A DNA stretch of 64,000 bases from contig JAEUMK010000072.1 of the NCBI GenBank assembly GCA_016792565.1, positions 48,597 through 112,596 on the forward strand, in the 5' to 3' direction. The DNA is from Alphaproteobacteria bacterium. GTDB taxonomy: Bacteria; Pseudomonadota; Alphaproteobacteria; Micropepsales; Micropepsaceae. The notes beneath the pieces are model-generated. The model worked only from the letters and a program-made list of their open reading frames with translations. It was not told the origin of the DNA and made no database searches. Made by a program: the position numbers and the translations under genes. Of the stretch, positions 8,105 to 18,583 are shown piece after piece (position 1 is the stretch's first letter; each line of letters starts with the position of its first letter).

Positions 8105-9454
8105 ATGCAGGTCACCGAGATCACCACCGAAGGTCTGAAGCGCGAATTCGCCATTCTGGTGCCGCGCGCCGAACTGGACGCCAAGGTCGACGGCAAGCTC
8201 GCCGAGATCAAGGACAAGGTTCAGCTCAAGGGCTTCCGGCCGGGCAAGGTGCCGCTGGCCCACCTGAAGAAGACCTATGGCAAGGGCGTCATGGGCGAGG
8301 TCGTGGAAGAGGCGGTGAACGAGGCGACCCAGGCCGCCGTCGCCGAGCGCAAGCTGCGCACCGCCCAGCCGCCCCGCATCGAGCTGACCGCCAAGGCCGA
8401 CGACCTCGTCGCCGGCAAGACCGATCTCACCTTCAACGTCACCGTCGACGTGATGCCGGAGTTCACCCCGGTCGATCCCGCGACGCTGTCGCTGACCCGC
8501 CTCACCGCCGAGGTTCCGGCCGACGACATCGAGCAGGCGCTCGGCCGCATGGCCGACCAGCAGCGCACCTTCACCGCGAAGGACGAGGGCGCGTCGGCCG
8601 AAAAGGGCGACCAGCTCAAGATCGACTTCGAGGGCAAGATCGACGGCGTGCCGTTCGACGGCGGCAAGGCCGAGGACTTCATGCTCGTCCTCGGCTCGGG
8701 CATGTTCATCCCCGGCTTCGAGGACCAGCTCGTCGGCGTCAAGGCGGGCGACGAGAAGGCCGTCGCTGTCAGCTTCCCCGAGGCCTACGGCTCGGTCGAG
8801 CTCGCCGGCAAGGCGGCGGTCTTCGACGTCAAGGTCAAGGAAGTGCGCGGCGCCGATGCGGTCGAGATCGACGACGCCTTCGCCGCCAAGATGGGCATCG
8901 AGAGCCTCGACAAGCTGAAGGAGCTGATCCGCACCCAGATGGGCGCCGACTACGCCCGCGCCAGCCGCTCCCACATCAAGCGCGCGCTGCTCGACGCGCT
9001 CGACAAGGCCCACAGCTTCGAGCTGCCCGAAGGCATGGTCGAGGCCGAGTTCGACGCGATCTGGAAGGCCGTGCTCGGCGAGCTGGAGCGCGAGAAGAAG
9101 ACCTTCGAGGACGAGGGCAAGACCGAGGACGAGCTGAAGGCCGAGTACCGCAAGATCGCCGAGCGCCGCGTCCGTCTCGGCCTGGTGCTGGCCGAGATCG
9201 GCCGCCTCAACAGCCTCGACCTGACCCAGGAGGAACTCGGCCGCGCCGTCGCCGCCGAGGCCCGCCGCTATCCCGGCCAGGAGCAGCAGGTCTTCGAGTT
9301 CTACCAGAAGAACCCGCAGGCTCTCGCCCAGCTGCGCGCCCCGCTCTACGAGGACAAGGTCGTCGATTTCATCGTCGCCATGGCGAAGGTCGAGGACAAG
9401 ACCGTCTCCCGCGAGGAGCTGTTCAAGGAGCCCGAGGGCGAAGATCCGGCGTGA
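8105..9454 (+). CDS. tig: Trigger factor, ribosome-associated chaperone
   Basis: The protein has 449 residues, typical for the family. The ribosome-binding loop FRPGKVP is at residues 44-50. An FKBP-type prolyl isomerase domain follows at roughly 150-245 (DQLKIDFEGKIDG, then GSGMFIPGFEDQLVGVKAGD), and then the long helical chaperone arms. It meets nascent chains at the ribosome exit tunnel. The gene heads the protein quality-control block tig-clpP-clpX-lon, the usual bacterial arrangement. It follows tRNA-Leu by 67 bases. A candidate clpP promoter overlaps its stop codon. Confidence 0.97.
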   Translation: MQVTEITTEGLKREFAILVPRAELDAKVDGKLAEIKDKVQLKGFRPGKVPLAHLKKTYGKGVMGEVVEEAVNEATQAAVAERKLRTAQPPRIELTAKADDLVAGKTDLTFNVTVDVMPEFTPVDPATLSLTRLTAEVPADDIEQALGRMADQQRTFTAKDEGASAEKGDQLKIDFEGKIDGVPFDGGKAEDFMLVLGSGMFIPGFEDQLVGVKAGDEKAVAVSFPEAYGSVELAGKAAVFDVKVKEVRGADAVEIDDAFAAKMGIESLDKLKELIRTQMGADYARASRSHIKRALLDALDKAHSFELPEGMVEAEFDAIWKAVLGELEREKKTFEDEGKTEDELKAEYRKIAERRVRLGLVLAEIGRLNSLDLTQEELGRAVAAEARRYPGQEQQVFEFYQKNPQALAQLRAPLYEDKVVDFIVAMAKVEDKTVSREELFKEPEGEDPA

Positions 9455-9478
9455 ACGCGGCGGTGAGGCTTCCTATAT
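9450..9478 (+). promoter_or_regulatory. Probable clpP promoter
   Basis: CGTGAA (9450-9455), a 17-base spacer and CTATAT (9473-9478). The -10 matches the alphaproteobacterial consensus and the -35 matches CTTGAC at four of six bases. Transcription would start near 9485, about 30 bases before the clpP ATG. The -35 overlaps the tig stop codon. Confidence 0.5.
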
Positions 9479-9515
9479 AGTGCTGACGACTCAACAGATG
9501 GAATAAGAGCGCCCG

Positions 9516-10151
9516 ATGGCCCTGTTCGACCGCGACCCGCGAGAAGTCGTCAACAACATGCTGGTGCCGATGGTGGTCGAATCGACCGCCCGCGGCGAAC
9601 GCGCCTACGACATCTTCTCGCGCCTCCTGAAGGAGCGCGTGATCTTCGTCACCGGCGGCGTCGAGGACGGCATGGCGACGCTGATCGCCGCGCAGCTCCT
9701 CTTTCTTGAGGCCGAGAACCCCAAGAAGGAAATCTCGATGTACATCAACTCGCCGGGCGGCGTGGTGACGTCGGGCCTCGCGATCTACGACACCATGCAG
9801 TACATCCGCTGCCCGATCACCACGGTCTGCATCGGCCAGGCGGCCAGCGCCGCCTCGTGGCTGCTGGCGGCGGGGCAGAAGGGCCAGCGTTTCGCGCTGC
9901 CCAACGCCCGCGTCATGCTGCACCAGCCCTCCGGCGGTTATTCGGGCCAGGCCACCGACATGGCCCGTTATGCCGAGGAGATCGTCAAGATCAAGCGGCG
10001 GCTGAACGAGATCTATGCCCGCCATACCGGCCAGCCGCTCGAGGTCATCGAGAAGATGCTGGACCGCGACAAGTTCCTGACCCCGACCGAGGCCAAGGAA
10101 CTTGGCCTGATCGACGAGGTCTTCGAGAAGCGTCCGGGCGCCGAGGCCTGA
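9516..10151 (+). CDS. clpP: ClpP, ATP-dependent Clp protease proteolytic subunit
   Basis: A serine protease of 211 residues that forms the double-heptamer chamber fed by ClpX or ClpA. The catalytic serine is S111 in [11 protein letters not shown] and the histidine is H136 in VMLHQPSGG. Downstream regions match the family ([40 protein letters not shown]). It has its own likely promoter. A stem-loop ends the gene, so it is probably not cotranscribed strongly with clpX, which is separated from it by a secreted-protein gene. Confidence 0.98.
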   Translation: MALFDRDPREVVNNMLVPMVVESTARGERAYDIFSRLLKERVIFVTGGVEDGMATLIAAQLLFLEAENPKKEISMYINSPGGVVTSGLAIYDTMQYIRCPITTVCIGQAASAASWLLAAGQKGQRFALPNARVMLHQPSGGYSGQATDMARYAEEIVKIKRRLNEIYARHTGQPLEVIEKMLDRDKFLTPTEAKELGLIDEVFEKRPGAEA

Positions 10152-10186
10152 CGGCCACGCTGTCGCCGCAGTCTCGATCGAGAAAT

Positions 10187-10211
10187 CATGGCCGGGCACT
10201 GCCCGGCCATG
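10187..10211 (+). terminator. Stem-loop terminator after clpP
   Basis: CATGGCCGGGCA (10187-10198) is fully complementary to TGCCCGGCCATG (10200-10211), giving an 11-bp stem with a three-base loop. The downstream T-run is only TTT (10214-10217 region), so termination strength is uncertain. Confidence 0.5.
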
Positions 10212-10225
10212 GCATTTGGGGACCG

Positions 10226-11398
10226 ATGTCGAATCCGTTCCGATCAGCGCTGTTCGCCTGCGCCGCCGCGCTCCTCGCCGGCGCCGCCTCGGCCGCCGTC
10301 GTCGCCTACGACTACGTCACGCTGGAGGTGCCGGACGGCTGGAGCCGCCTGGACGAGCGGGCCATGGCGGTCTTCGCCTCTCCCGACGGCGCCCTGACGG
10401 TGACTGTGCTCACCCGTCTCGGCGACGACGATCCTGACGACGCCCTGGAGAGCTTCGTCGAGGCCGCCGAAGCCGGCGATCGGGCCGCCGCGCGTGGCGA
10501 GGCGGAAGAGGTGCACGAGGAGCCGTTCGAACTCTGGCGCCAGGAAACGGCGACCCGTCTGTCCGACGGCCGCATTGTCCGGCGGCTCTACGAGTCGGCC
10601 GACGCCGCCGGCACCGCGACCATCGTCGCCGTCTCGGGCGAGCAGGCGGCGTGGGACCGCGACGGCGCGGACGCGCGGGCCATGCTCGCCTCGCTCTTCG
10701 TGGCCGCGCCCGACGCCGCACCGCCGCCGGCTCTGGCCGTCGATGCCCTACCGGGCGACGGCGGCATCGAGGGCCTCTACATGGCGACCGGCCGCCGGTC
10801 CTTCCTTGCTGCGGCGACCAGGGCTTGGACCGAGGGCGAGCGCACCGAGGTCCTCCTGTTCGATCCTCTGGGCGAGGTCTATCGCGGCGCCCCCCGTCGG
10901 CTCGATGCGACGGCCTTCGAGGCCTGCGCGGGCGCGCAGGCCTGGCGCTGCGGGCGCTACCGGATCGAGGGCGCCGAGATCAACCTGCGCTGGGCGGACG
11001 GAACGACCGAGCGCCGGACGTTTGCCGAGGACGGCGTCGAGCTCCGTCTCGGCGGGCGCAGCTATCGACGCGCGCCGGCCCGGAGTGCGAACCCAGAAGG
11101 GCTCTACGAGGCGCGCGACGACTTCAATGCCGGACTGGCCGGCGCGGCCGGCGCGAAGGCGTCCGTCCGTTTTCAGGACGACGGCAGGATCCTGATCGAG
11201 GGCTTCGAATCGTTCCGCGCCGCCCACGCCGGCGGCTTCGCGTCCGGGGCTTCGGCCGGCGGTCGATTCAAGGTCGATGGCCGCTCGATGTCGCTGGTCT
11301 ATGTCAGGGGCGCGTCGGAAGTACTTGGTTTCGCTGAATTTCCAGACAGCGACGGCGCTCTGATCCTGCTCGGCGGCATGGTCTTCGAACGGCGTTGA
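10226..11398 (+). CDS. Secreted protein of unknown function with two repeated domains
   Basis: The protein has 390 residues and a clear Sec signal peptide, MSNPFRSALFACAAALLAG, cleaved after ASA near residue 23. ATG 10226 is the only start that places this signal at the N-terminus. Residues 25-160 form one domain resembling proteins that quantify a decoration on a beta-sandwich (FELWRQET, DGRIVRRLYES). Two related beta-rich repeats follow. Residues 181-282 (GLYMATG, GRYRIEGAEINLRW, LRLGGRSYRRA) align with 291-390 (GLYEARD, GRFKVDGRSMSLVY, LILLGGMVFER). I do not recognise a named family, and these repeats resemble lipocalin-type sheets only loosely. It likely acts in the periplasm. It separates clpP from clpX. 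Confidence 0.8.
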   Translation: MSNPFRSALFACAAALLAGAASAAVVAYDYVTLEVPDGWSRLDERAMAVFASPDGALTVTVLTRLGDDDPDDALESFVEAAEAGDRAAARGEAEEVHEEPFELWRQETATRLSDGRIVRRLYESADAAGTATIVAVSGEQAAWDRDGADARAMLASLFVAAPDAAPPPALAVDALPGDGGIEGLYMATGRRSFLAAATRAWTEGERTEVLLFDPLGEVYRGAPRRLDATAFEACAGAQAWRCGRYRIEGAEINLRWADGTTERRTFAEDGVELRLGGRSYRRAPARSANPEGLYEARDDFNAGLAGAAGAKASVRFQDDGRILIEGFESFRAAHAGGFASGASAGGRFKVDGRSMSLVYVRGASEVLGFAEFPDSDGALILLGGMVFERR

Positions 11399-11596
11399 GA
11401 GGGCTGGGGCAAGGCCATCGTTAAGGCTCTGTTGAAATTCCTTCGCCTAACCTCAATCTCTAGATCGACGAGCGAATAACGGGCGACGTTAGGTCAGCGG
11501 GGACGTCCGTCAGCGATTCGGCATTGAAGGGGCCTCCCGCCACCCCCTAAGATGCCACCTTCGACGGGTGGAATCGCCCGTCCCAATGGAGACCCC

Positions 11597-12859
<1,263 letters not shown>

Positions 12860-12885
12860 GCGCCGAGTCTATGCCATAGGCTGTC

Positions 12886-12914
12886 CGAAGGCCCGCGCTG
12901 CGGGCCTTCGTTTT
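12886..12914 (+). terminator. Rho-independent terminator of clpX
   Basis: CGAAGGCCCGC (12886-12896) pairs perfectly with GCGGGCCTTCG (12900-12910) around GCT, and TTTT follows. Confidence 0.9.
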
Positions 12915-13102
12915 GCCACAAAGCGGCGGGATTCGGCTCCTTTGCGGGCCGCCCTTGAACCCCGGGCCCGGTTCGCCCACTTTCAATCGACGACTTGAAT
13001 CGTCCGCACCGCCGGCCGGCGGGAACGGACACCAGGGGAGCCGACGCGTATCGCCTCATAGGGGTGCGCAGAGCTTCGCCACCACTCGGAAAGGACGAGG
13101 CT

Positions 13103-15520
13103 ATGACCAGCGACGCCTCCAAGACTGCAAAGACCGTCTACCCGGTGCTGCCGCTGCGCGACATCGTGGTGTTCCCGCACATGATCGTGCCGCTCTTCGT
13201 CGGCCGCGAGAAGTCCGTGCGCGCCCTCGAAGACGTGATGACCCACGACAAGCAGATCCTGCTCGTCACGCAGAGAAACGCGCAGGACGACGATCCGTCC
13301 GAGGATGCGCTCTACGAAGTCGGCACCGTCGCGACCGTGCTCCAGCTCCTCAAGCTGCCCGACCAGACCGTGAAGGTCCTGGTCGAGGGCAAGTCGCGCG
13401 CCCGCGTCACCGGCTTCCGTTCGAACGCCGCCTTCTTCCAGGCCGAGGCCGAGCCGGTTGCCGATAGCATCGACAGCGACAAGGAACTCACGGCGCTTGC
13501 CCGCAGCGTGTCGACCCAGTTCGAGAGCTATGTGAAGCTGAACAAGAAGGTTCAGCCCGACGTGCTCGCCTCGGTCGCCCAGATCGAGGAGCCCTCCAAG
13601 CTCAGCGATGCCGTCGCGGCGCATCTTCAGGTGAAGATCACGGACAAGCAGGAAATCCTGGAACAGCCATCGGTCGCCGCGCGGCTGGAGAAGGTCTACG
13701 GCCTGATGGAGGCCGAGATCGGCGTGCTGCAGGTCGAGAAGAAGATCCGCAGCCGCGTCAAGCGCCAGATGGAGAAGACGCAGCGCGAGTACTATCTGAA
13801 CGAGCAGCTCAAGGCGATCCAGAAGGAGCTGGGGGATGGCGAGGAAGGCAAGGACGAACTTGCCGAGCTCGAGCAGCGCATCAAGGACACCAAGTTCTCC
13901 AAGGAAGCCCGCGAGAAGGCGACGGCGGAATTGCGCAAGCTGCGCAACATGAGTCCGATGTCGGCCGAAGCGACGGTCGTGCGCAACTATCTCGACTGGA
14001 TGCTCTCGCTGCCCTGGGGCAAGAAGTCGAAGGTCAAGCTCGACATCGACCATGCCGAGGCGGTCCTCAACGACGACCACTTCGCGCTGGAGAAGGTGAA
14101 GGAGCGCATCCTCGAATACCTGGCCGTCCAGGTGCGTGCGAAGAAGCTGAAAAGCCCGATCCTCTGCCTCGTCGGTCCGCCCGGCGTTGGCAAGACCTCG
14201 CTCGCCAAGTCGATCGCCAAGGCGACGGGGCGCGAATATGTCCGCATGTCGCTCGGCGGGGTACGGGACGAGTCCGAGATCCGCGGCCATCGCCGGACCT
14301 ATATCGGCTCGATGCCGGGCAAGATCATCCAGTCGCTGAAGAAGACCAAGACGTCGAACCCGCTGATGCTTCTCGACGAGATCGACAAGCTCGGCGCCGA
14401 CTGGCGCGGCGACCCGTCGTCGGCGCTGCTCGAAGTGCTGGATCCCGAGCAGAACTCGACGTTCAACGACCACTATCTTGAAGTCGATTTCGACCTCTCC
14501 GACGTGCTCTTCATCACCACGGCGAACAGCCTGCGCATGCCGCAGCCGCTGCTCGACCGCATGGAGATCATCCGCATCCCCGGCTACACCGAGGACGAGA
14601 AGGTCGAGATCGCCAAGCGCCACCTGGTGCCCAAGCAGATCGAGGCGCACGGACTGAAGGCCGGCGAGTGGGCGATCACCGATGCGGGCCTGCTCGAGCT
14701 GATCCGCTACCACACCCGCGAGGCGGGCGTGCGCAACCTCGAGCGCGAGATCGCCAATCTCATCCGCAAGGCGACGCGCGAGATCGTCTCGAAGAAGCTG
14801 AAGAAGGTCGAGATCACGCCCGACAATCTCGACAAGTACGCGGGCGTGAAGAAGTACCGCTATGGCGAGGTTGACCTGGAGGACCAGGTCGGCGTCGTCA
14901 CCGGGCTCGCCTGGACCGAGGTCGGCGGCGAGACGCTGCAGATCGAGGCGGTCATGCTGCCCGGCAAGGGCCGGATGCAGACCACCGGAAAGCTCGGCGA
15001 CGTGATGAAGGAATCGATCGACGCGGCGCGCTCCTATGTGCGCTCCAAGTCGCTCAGCTTCGGCATCATCCCGCCGGTGTTCGACAAGCGCGACATCCAC
15101 GTCCACGTGCCGGAAGGGGCGACGCCCAAGGACGGTCCGTCGGCCGGCGTCGGCATGGCGACCTCGATCATCTCCGTGCTGACCGGCATTCCGGTCCGCC
15201 GGGACGTGGCGATGACCGGTGAAGTCACGCTGCGCGGCCGGGTGCTGCCGATCGGCGGCCTGAAGGAAAAGCTGCTGGCGGCGCTGAGGGCCGGCATCAA
15301 GACGGTGCTGATCCCGCAGGAGAACGAGAAGGACCTCGCCGAGATCCCGGACAACGTGAAGAAGGGGCTGACGATCGTCCCGGTCTCCACGATGGACGAG
15401 GTGGTCAAGGTCGCCTTGGTGCGGGCGCCGGAGCCTGTCACCTGGGAGGAGCCGGCCGATCCGCCGCGCCTGACGGCGGCCGAATCGGCCGCCGCCGAGG
15501 GCGCCAGTCTCGCGCATTAG
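13103..15520 (+). CDS. lon: Lon, ATP-dependent protease La
   Basis: The protein has 805 residues, the standard length for LonA. In order: the N-terminal substrate-binding domain ([15 protein letters not shown]), a coiled-coil stretch, the AAA+ module with [13 protein letters not shown] and LLDEIDKLG, and the protease domain. The catalytic dyad is S680 in DGPSAGVGM and K723 in GGLKEKLLA, 43 residues apart as in E. coli Lon. ATG 13103 is chosen over 12995 because GGACGAGG lies just upstream. Lon degrades misfolded proteins and some regulators in the cytoplasm. It has its own terminator and lies between clpX and hup, as in many proteobacteria. Confidence 0.98.
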   Translation: MTSDASKTAKTVYPVLPLRDIVVFPHMIVPLFVGREKSVRALEDVMTHDKQILLVTQRNAQDDDPSEDALYEVGTVATVLQLLKLPDQTVKVLVEGKSRARVTGFRSNAAFFQAEAEPVADSIDSDKELTALARSVSTQFESYVKLNKKVQPDVLASVAQIEEPSKLSDAVAAHLQVKITDKQEILEQPSVAARLEKVYGLMEAEIGVLQVEKKIRSRVKRQMEKTQREYYLNEQLKAIQKELGDGEEGKDELAELEQRIKDTKFSKEAREKATAELRKLRNMSPMSAEATVVRNYLDWMLSLPWGKKSKVKLDIDHAEAVLNDDHFALEKVKERILEYLAVQVRAKKLKSPILCLVGPPGVGKTSLAKSIAKATGREYVRMSLGGVRDESEIRGHRRTYIGSMPGKIIQSLKKTKTSNPLMLLDEIDKLGADWRGDPSSALLEVLDPEQNSTFNDHYLEVDFDLSDVLFITTANSLRMPQPLLDRMEIIRIPGYTEDEKVEIAKRHLVPKQIEAHGLKAGEWAITDAGLLELIRYHTREAGVRNLEREIANLIRKATREIVSKKLKKVEITPDNLDKYAGVKKYRYGEVDLEDQVGVVTGLAWTEVGGETLQIEAVMLPGKGRMQTTGKLGDVMKESIDAARSYVRSKSLSFGIIPPVFDKRDIHVHVPEGATPKDGPSAGVGMATSIISVLTGIPVRRDVAMTGEVTLRGRVLPIGGLKEKLLAALRAGIKTVLIPQENEKDLAEIPDNVKKGLTIVPVSTMDEVVKVALVRAPEPVTWEEPADPPRLTAAESAAAEGASLAH

Positions 15521-15535
15521 TCGCAATGCAAGCTT

Positions 15536-15566
15536 GAAAGGGCCGCGCTGAGCGGCCCTTTCTCTT
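15536..15566 (+). terminator. Rho-independent terminator of lon
   Basis: GAAAGGGCCGC (15536-15546) is a perfect 11-bp match to GCGGCCCTTTC (15552-15562) around GCTGA, followed by TCTTT. Confidence 0.88.
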
Positions 15567-15630
15567 TGCCCAGGGGGCCGGGCGCGTCTATTCTCCGGCC
15601 CGGATTCCCAAGGAGAGGGGTACTGAACCC

Positions 15631-15903
15631 ATGAACAAGAACGAATTGATCGCTGCCGTTGCTGACAAGACGAACCTGGCGAAGGGCGATGCGACGGCTG
15701 CGGTCGAAGCGGTGTTCGACGTCGTCACCGCTGCTCTCAAGGAGGGCGACGAGGTCCGCGTCGTCGGGTTCGGCACGTTTGTCGTGACGCAGCGCAAGGC
15801 CGGCAAGGGCCGCAACCCGCAGACCGGCGAGGAAATCGACATTCCGGCCTCGAAGGCTCCGAAGTTCCGGGCTGGCAAGCAGCTCAAGGAAGCGGTGAAC
15901 TGA
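15631..15903 (+). CDS. hup: HU-type DNA-binding protein
   Basis: A 90-residue nucleoid protein with the family's features: MNKNELIAAVADKTNLAKGDATAAV split by helices 1-2, then GDEVRVVGFGTF, and the DNA-binding beta arm with RKAGKGRNPQTGEEI and IPASKAPKFRAGKQLKEAV. HU bends and compacts DNA as a dimer. GGAGAGG precedes the ATG. It lies between the lon and hup terminators, so it is a single-gene transcription unit. The symbol hup is used because HU-alpha and HU-beta cannot be told apart here. Confidence 0.97.
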   Translation: MNKNELIAAVADKTNLAKGDATAAVEAVFDVVTAALKEGDEVRVVGFGTFVVTQRKAGKGRNPQTGEEIDIPASKAPKFRAGKQLKEAVN

Positions 15904-15951
15904 GGTTCGCCCGCGGTCGGCCCGTCCGATCGCAGATTGAGACCAGGAAGG

Positions 15952-15986
15952 CGCCGCCATCCGCAGGGATGAGCGGCGTTTTTTTC
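15952..15986 (+). terminator. Rho-independent terminator of hup
   Basis: CGCCGCCATCC (15952-15962) pairs with GGATG and GCGGCG (15967-15978, one bulged A) around GCAG, and is followed by a seven-base T-run. Confidence 0.9.
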
Positions 15987-15992
15987 TTTGGG

Positions 15993-16037
15993 CTTGACGG
16001 ATTGCCGCAGGCCTCTCATTCTGAGTTGAACATTCAA
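15993..16037 (+). promoter_or_regulatory. TetR gene promoter with overlapping operator
   Basis: CTTGAC (15993-15998) is a perfect -35. A weak -10, CTCATT (16015-16020), follows after 16 bases. Immediately downstream is the palindrome TTGAA-CA-TTCAA (16026-16037), covering the expected transcription start, 13 bases before the regulator's ATG. This is the usual layout for autorepression by a TetR-family protein. That this regulator binds here is an inference from position. Confidence 0.6.
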
Positions 16038-16049
16038 TCAAGAGCGTCC

Positions 16050-16655
16050 ATGGTTGCATCGACAAGAGATCGAATCATTGGGGCGGCGATGGACCTGTTC
16101 TGGGAGAAGGGCTATGGCGCGACCAGCATCGCCGACCTTCTCAAGGCGGCGGAGGTCAACAGCGGCTCGCTCTACCACTTCTTTCCCGGCAAGCAGGACG
16201 TGCTGCTCGCGGTGCTGGAGGCCTATCGCACCGGCATCCGCGAGAGGCTTCTGGACCCGGCCTGGGAGGGCGTCGACGATCCGCTCGAGCGCATCTTCGC
16301 GCTGCTCGCCGCCTATCGCCGCATGGTGGTCGAAACCGACTGTTTGTTCGGCTGCCCGATCGGCTCCATCGCCCTCGAACTGCACGAGCCCGACCCGGCG
16401 GTGCGCGAGCTCCTGGCGGTCAATTTCAGCGGCTGGACCGGCGCCGTCCGCGAATGCCTCGAGGCGGCCGGCGATCGCCTGCCGCCGCAGACCGATCGCC
16501 AGGCGCTTGCCGAATTCGTGCTCTGCACCATGGAGGGCGGGATCATGCAGGCCCGCACCCATCGCGACGTCGGCTATTTCGACCGCGCCGTCGCCCAGCT
16601 CGGAACGCACTTCGAATTGCTCGCGCTGACGGCGCAAGAAAGGGGAAATCCATGA
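16050..16655 (+). CDS. TetR/AcrR-family transcriptional regulator
   Basis: The protein has 201 residues. The N-terminal helix-turn-helix reads RDRIIGAAMDLFWEKGYGATS, shortened here to its recognised pieces DLFWEKGYGATSI, LLKAAEVNSGSLYHFFPGK, followed by a ligand-binding domain with LFGCPIGSIALEL and EFVLCTMEGGIMQAR. ATG 16050 is used because the HTH starts directly after it; the earlier in-frame ATG would lie in the hup terminator. It overlaps the next gene by ATGA, so it probably controls its own operon with the SRPBCC protein. A candidate operator lies just upstream. Confidence 0.92.
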   Translation: MVASTRDRIIGAAMDLFWEKGYGATSIADLLKAAEVNSGSLYHFFPGKQDVLLAVLEAYRTGIRERLLDPAWEGVDDPLERIFALLAAYRRMVVETDCLFGCPIGSIALELHEPDPAVRELLAVNFSGWTGAVRECLEAAGDRLPPQTDRQALAEFVLCTMEGGIMQARTHRDVGYFDRAVAQLGTHFELLALTAQERGNP

Positions 16656-17167
16656 AGAAGGTGATGGTTCTGGCCTGCGCTCTGGGCGCCTTGCTCCCGG
16701 CGGCCTCGGCCGCCGTGCAAAGCAGCGGCCCGTCCGGGTTCGCGCTCGGCTTCGAGGGCGACGTCGCGATCCCGCCGGCCGAGGCCTACGCGAAGTTCCT
16801 TCAGGTTGGCGGCTGGTGGAACCCCGAGCACTCGTACTCCGGCGACGCCGCCAATCTCCGCATCACGCCCGAGCCGGGCGGCTGCTGGTGCGAGACGGTG
16901 CCGGGCGGCTTCGTGGAGCACCTCCGGGTCGTGAACGCTGCGCCGGGCCGGATGCTGGTCTTCAGCGGCGGCCTCGGTCCGCTGCAATACATGGGGGTCG
17001 CCGGCTCGATGGTCGTCACCTTCGAGGCGAAGGACGCGGGCACGCATGTGAAGCTGCGCTACGCGGTCGGCGGCTACGATCCGGAGGGTTTCGCGACGCT
17101 GTCCGGGGCCGTCGATGGCGTGCTCGCCGAAGGGTTCGAGCGCTACAGGACATTCGCCGGGCAATGA
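16652..17167 (+). CDS. Secreted SRPBCC (START-like) domain protein
   Basis: A 171-residue protein with a signal peptide (MKKVMVLACALGALLPAASA) followed by a helix-grip domain resembling AHSA1/SRPBCC proteins: PPAEAYAKFLQVGGWWNPEHSYS split here to its core GGWWNPEHSYS, then GCWCET, GMVEHLRV-like VEHLRVVNAAPGRML, and a long C-terminal helix (AVDGVLAEGFERYRTF). Such domains bind small hydrophobic ligands. The start overlaps the TetR gene stop, and AAGGGGAA precedes it. Its ligand is unknown. An exported SRPBCC protein is less usual than a cytoplasmic one. Confidence 0.8.
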   Translation: MKKVMVLACALGALLPAASAAVQSSGPSGFALGFEGDVAIPPAEAYAKFLQVGGWWNPEHSYSGDAANLRITPEPGGCWCETVPGGFVEHLRVVNAAPGRMLVFSGGLGPLQYMGVAGSMVVTFEAKDAGTHVKLRYAVGGYDPEGFATLSGAVDGVLAEGFERYRTFAGQ

Positions 17168-17194
17168 GGTCCGGGCGAGGGGAGGGGAGTAGTC

Positions 17195-17584
17195 ATGGGT
17201 GAAATCGACTGGATCGCCGTCGGCGTCGCGACGGTATCGGCATTCGTTCTGGGCGGCATCTGGTATTCGCCGCTTCTGTTCGCCCAGCCCTGGATGGCCG
17301 GCGCGAAGCTTACGAAGGAGGAGACCGAGGCCAATATGGGGGCGGTCTTCGGGCAGGCGCTCCTCGGCGCCCTGGTGACGGCCATCGCCTTCGGCTTCTT
17401 CGCCAGCGGCGTGCCGCTGAAGGAGGGGTTGATCTATGGTTTCACGACCGGCCTTGGCCTCGTCGCCGCCAGCCTCGGCCTCAACTACGCCTTCGAGCGC
17501 CGCCCGCTGTCGCTGCTGGCGATCAACGGTGGCTACTTCGTCGTGCAGTTCACGCTGTACGGGCTGATCTTCGCGCTGGTCTGA
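17195..17584 (+). CDS. DUF1761 family membrane protein
   Basis: A 129-residue integral membrane protein with about four hydrophobic segments at roughly 5-25, 48-68, 73-93 and 105-127. The N-terminal VLGGIWYSPLLFAQPWM motif and central tract match the DUF1761 family, whose function is not known. GAGGGGAGGGG gives a strong ribosome binding site eight bases before the ATG. It lies 27 bases after the SRPBCC gene, so the three genes TetR-SRPBCC-DUF1761 are likely one operon. Confidence 0.85.
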   Translation: MGEIDWIAVGVATVSAFVLGGIWYSPLLFAQPWMAGAKLTKEETEANMGAVFGQALLGALVTAIAFGFFASGVPLKEGLIYGFTTGLGLVAASLGLNYAFERRPLSLLAINGGYFVVQFTLYGLIFALV

Positions 17585-17590
17585 GGCGTG

Positions 17591-17619
17591 CTTCCCCGGC
17601 GGCGGGCCTTCTGCTAGGT
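17591..17619 (+). promoter_or_regulatory. Possible tRNA-Val promoter
   Basis: CTTCCC (17591-17596), 17 bases, CTAGGT (17614-17619). The -35 is identical to that proposed for tRNA-Leu, with the same spacing. Transcription would start a few bases before the mature tRNA. Confidence 0.35.
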
Positions 17620-17629
17620 CCACGCTGTG

Positions 17630-17705
<76 letters not shown>

Positions 17706-17796
17706 TGCGCTGCGGCTACCCGCCGCGCTGCGCCTCTCCCGGCATCGTGGGACTGTGCCGGACGGAGGCCGCTGCCTCCGCCCACGGAGGTTACAG

Positions 17797-18483
17797 ATGC
17801 GCATCCTCGCAACGGCGATCCTGAGCCTGGCACTTGGCGGCCTCGCGTCGGCCTCCGACACCGATACGTTCGCCGTCCAGGGCACCGATCCCGACGGCAG
17901 CGCCTATACCGGAACGGTCACGCTGACTGAGCTCCATCTCGACCGCCAGATCGCGGGCGACGTCTTCGACGTGGTCTGGGACGTCGGCGGCCAGAAGATC
18001 GTCGGCGTCGGCATCGTCGATGGTGCGAACCGCAACGTCCTGGCCGTCGCCTACGATTTTCAGGGCGCGCCCGGCGTGGCGATCATGACGCAGGACGGCG
18101 AGACCGCCAAAGGCGTCTGGTACGTCAAGGGCGCCCCGGGGGCCGGCACCGAGATCTGGACGCCCCGGGAGAACCCCGAACCGCCGGCCGCGGCGGCGAT
18201 CGAGATCACCTACGATCGCGCCGTGACCTGCGCGGCGGCGACCTCGTTCGTCACCGGCATGCTGCGTGCGACGCCCGGCGCCGACGCCGCCGCGATCCAG
18301 GCCTACGACGCGGCCAACAGCGCCTGGATCGTCAAGCTGGGGGAGGTCGGCAAGGACAAGGCGATGTCGGCGCGTATCGCCGACATTCGCGCCAGGCAGC
18401 AGGAATGGGCGGCCGATCCCGACGGCTTGGCGAAGGCGACGCCGATCGCCGACGACTGCGTGATGTCCGCGCCGCCGATGTAA
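17797..18483 (+). CDS. Secreted protein of unknown function
   Basis: The protein has 228 residues. The signal peptide MRILATAILSLALGGLASA is followed by a beta-rich domain of about 100 residues (GTVTLTELHLDRQIAGDVFDV in part, GVGIVDGANRNVLAVAYDF, GVWYVKG), a proline-rich linker (PEPPAAA) and a short helical C-terminal half with two cysteines. ATG 17797 is chosen over 17755 because CACGGAGG lies upstream and the signal peptide starts there. It stands between tRNA-Val and tRNA-Asp. I do not recognise the family. Confidence 0.75.
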   Translation: MRILATAILSLALGGLASASDTDTFAVQGTDPDGSAYTGTVTLTELHLDRQIAGDVFDVVWDVGGQKIVGVGIVDGANRNVLAVAYDFQGAPGVAIMTQDGETAKGVWYVKGAPGAGTEIWTPRENPEPPAAAAIEITYDRAVTCAAATSFVTGMLRATPGADAAAIQAYDAANSAWIVKLGEVGKDKAMSARIADIRARQQEWAADPDGLAKATPIADDCVMSAPPM

Positions 18484-18505
18484 CGGAAATTCGCTGTGGG
18501 ACTGC

Positions 18506-18533
18506 TTGACACCGGCGGGCGCGGCCAATACAC
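18506..18533 (+). promoter_or_regulatory. tRNA-Asp promoter
   Basis: A perfect -35 TTGACA (18506-18511, within CTTGACA), a 16-base spacer and a weaker -10 around ATACAC (18528-18533). The mature tRNA begins about 45 bases after the expected transcription start. Confidence 0.55.
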
Positions 18534-18583
18534 CCGCGCTCTCTTGAGCGGGCCGTCCTTTCTCGGCGGTCCTGCAGCCCAGC

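Noticed and set aside
7821..8138. A + strand frame of 105 codons across tRNA-Leu
   Set aside because: It runs through the whole tRNA gene and the start of tig, has no ribosome site, and no protein character.
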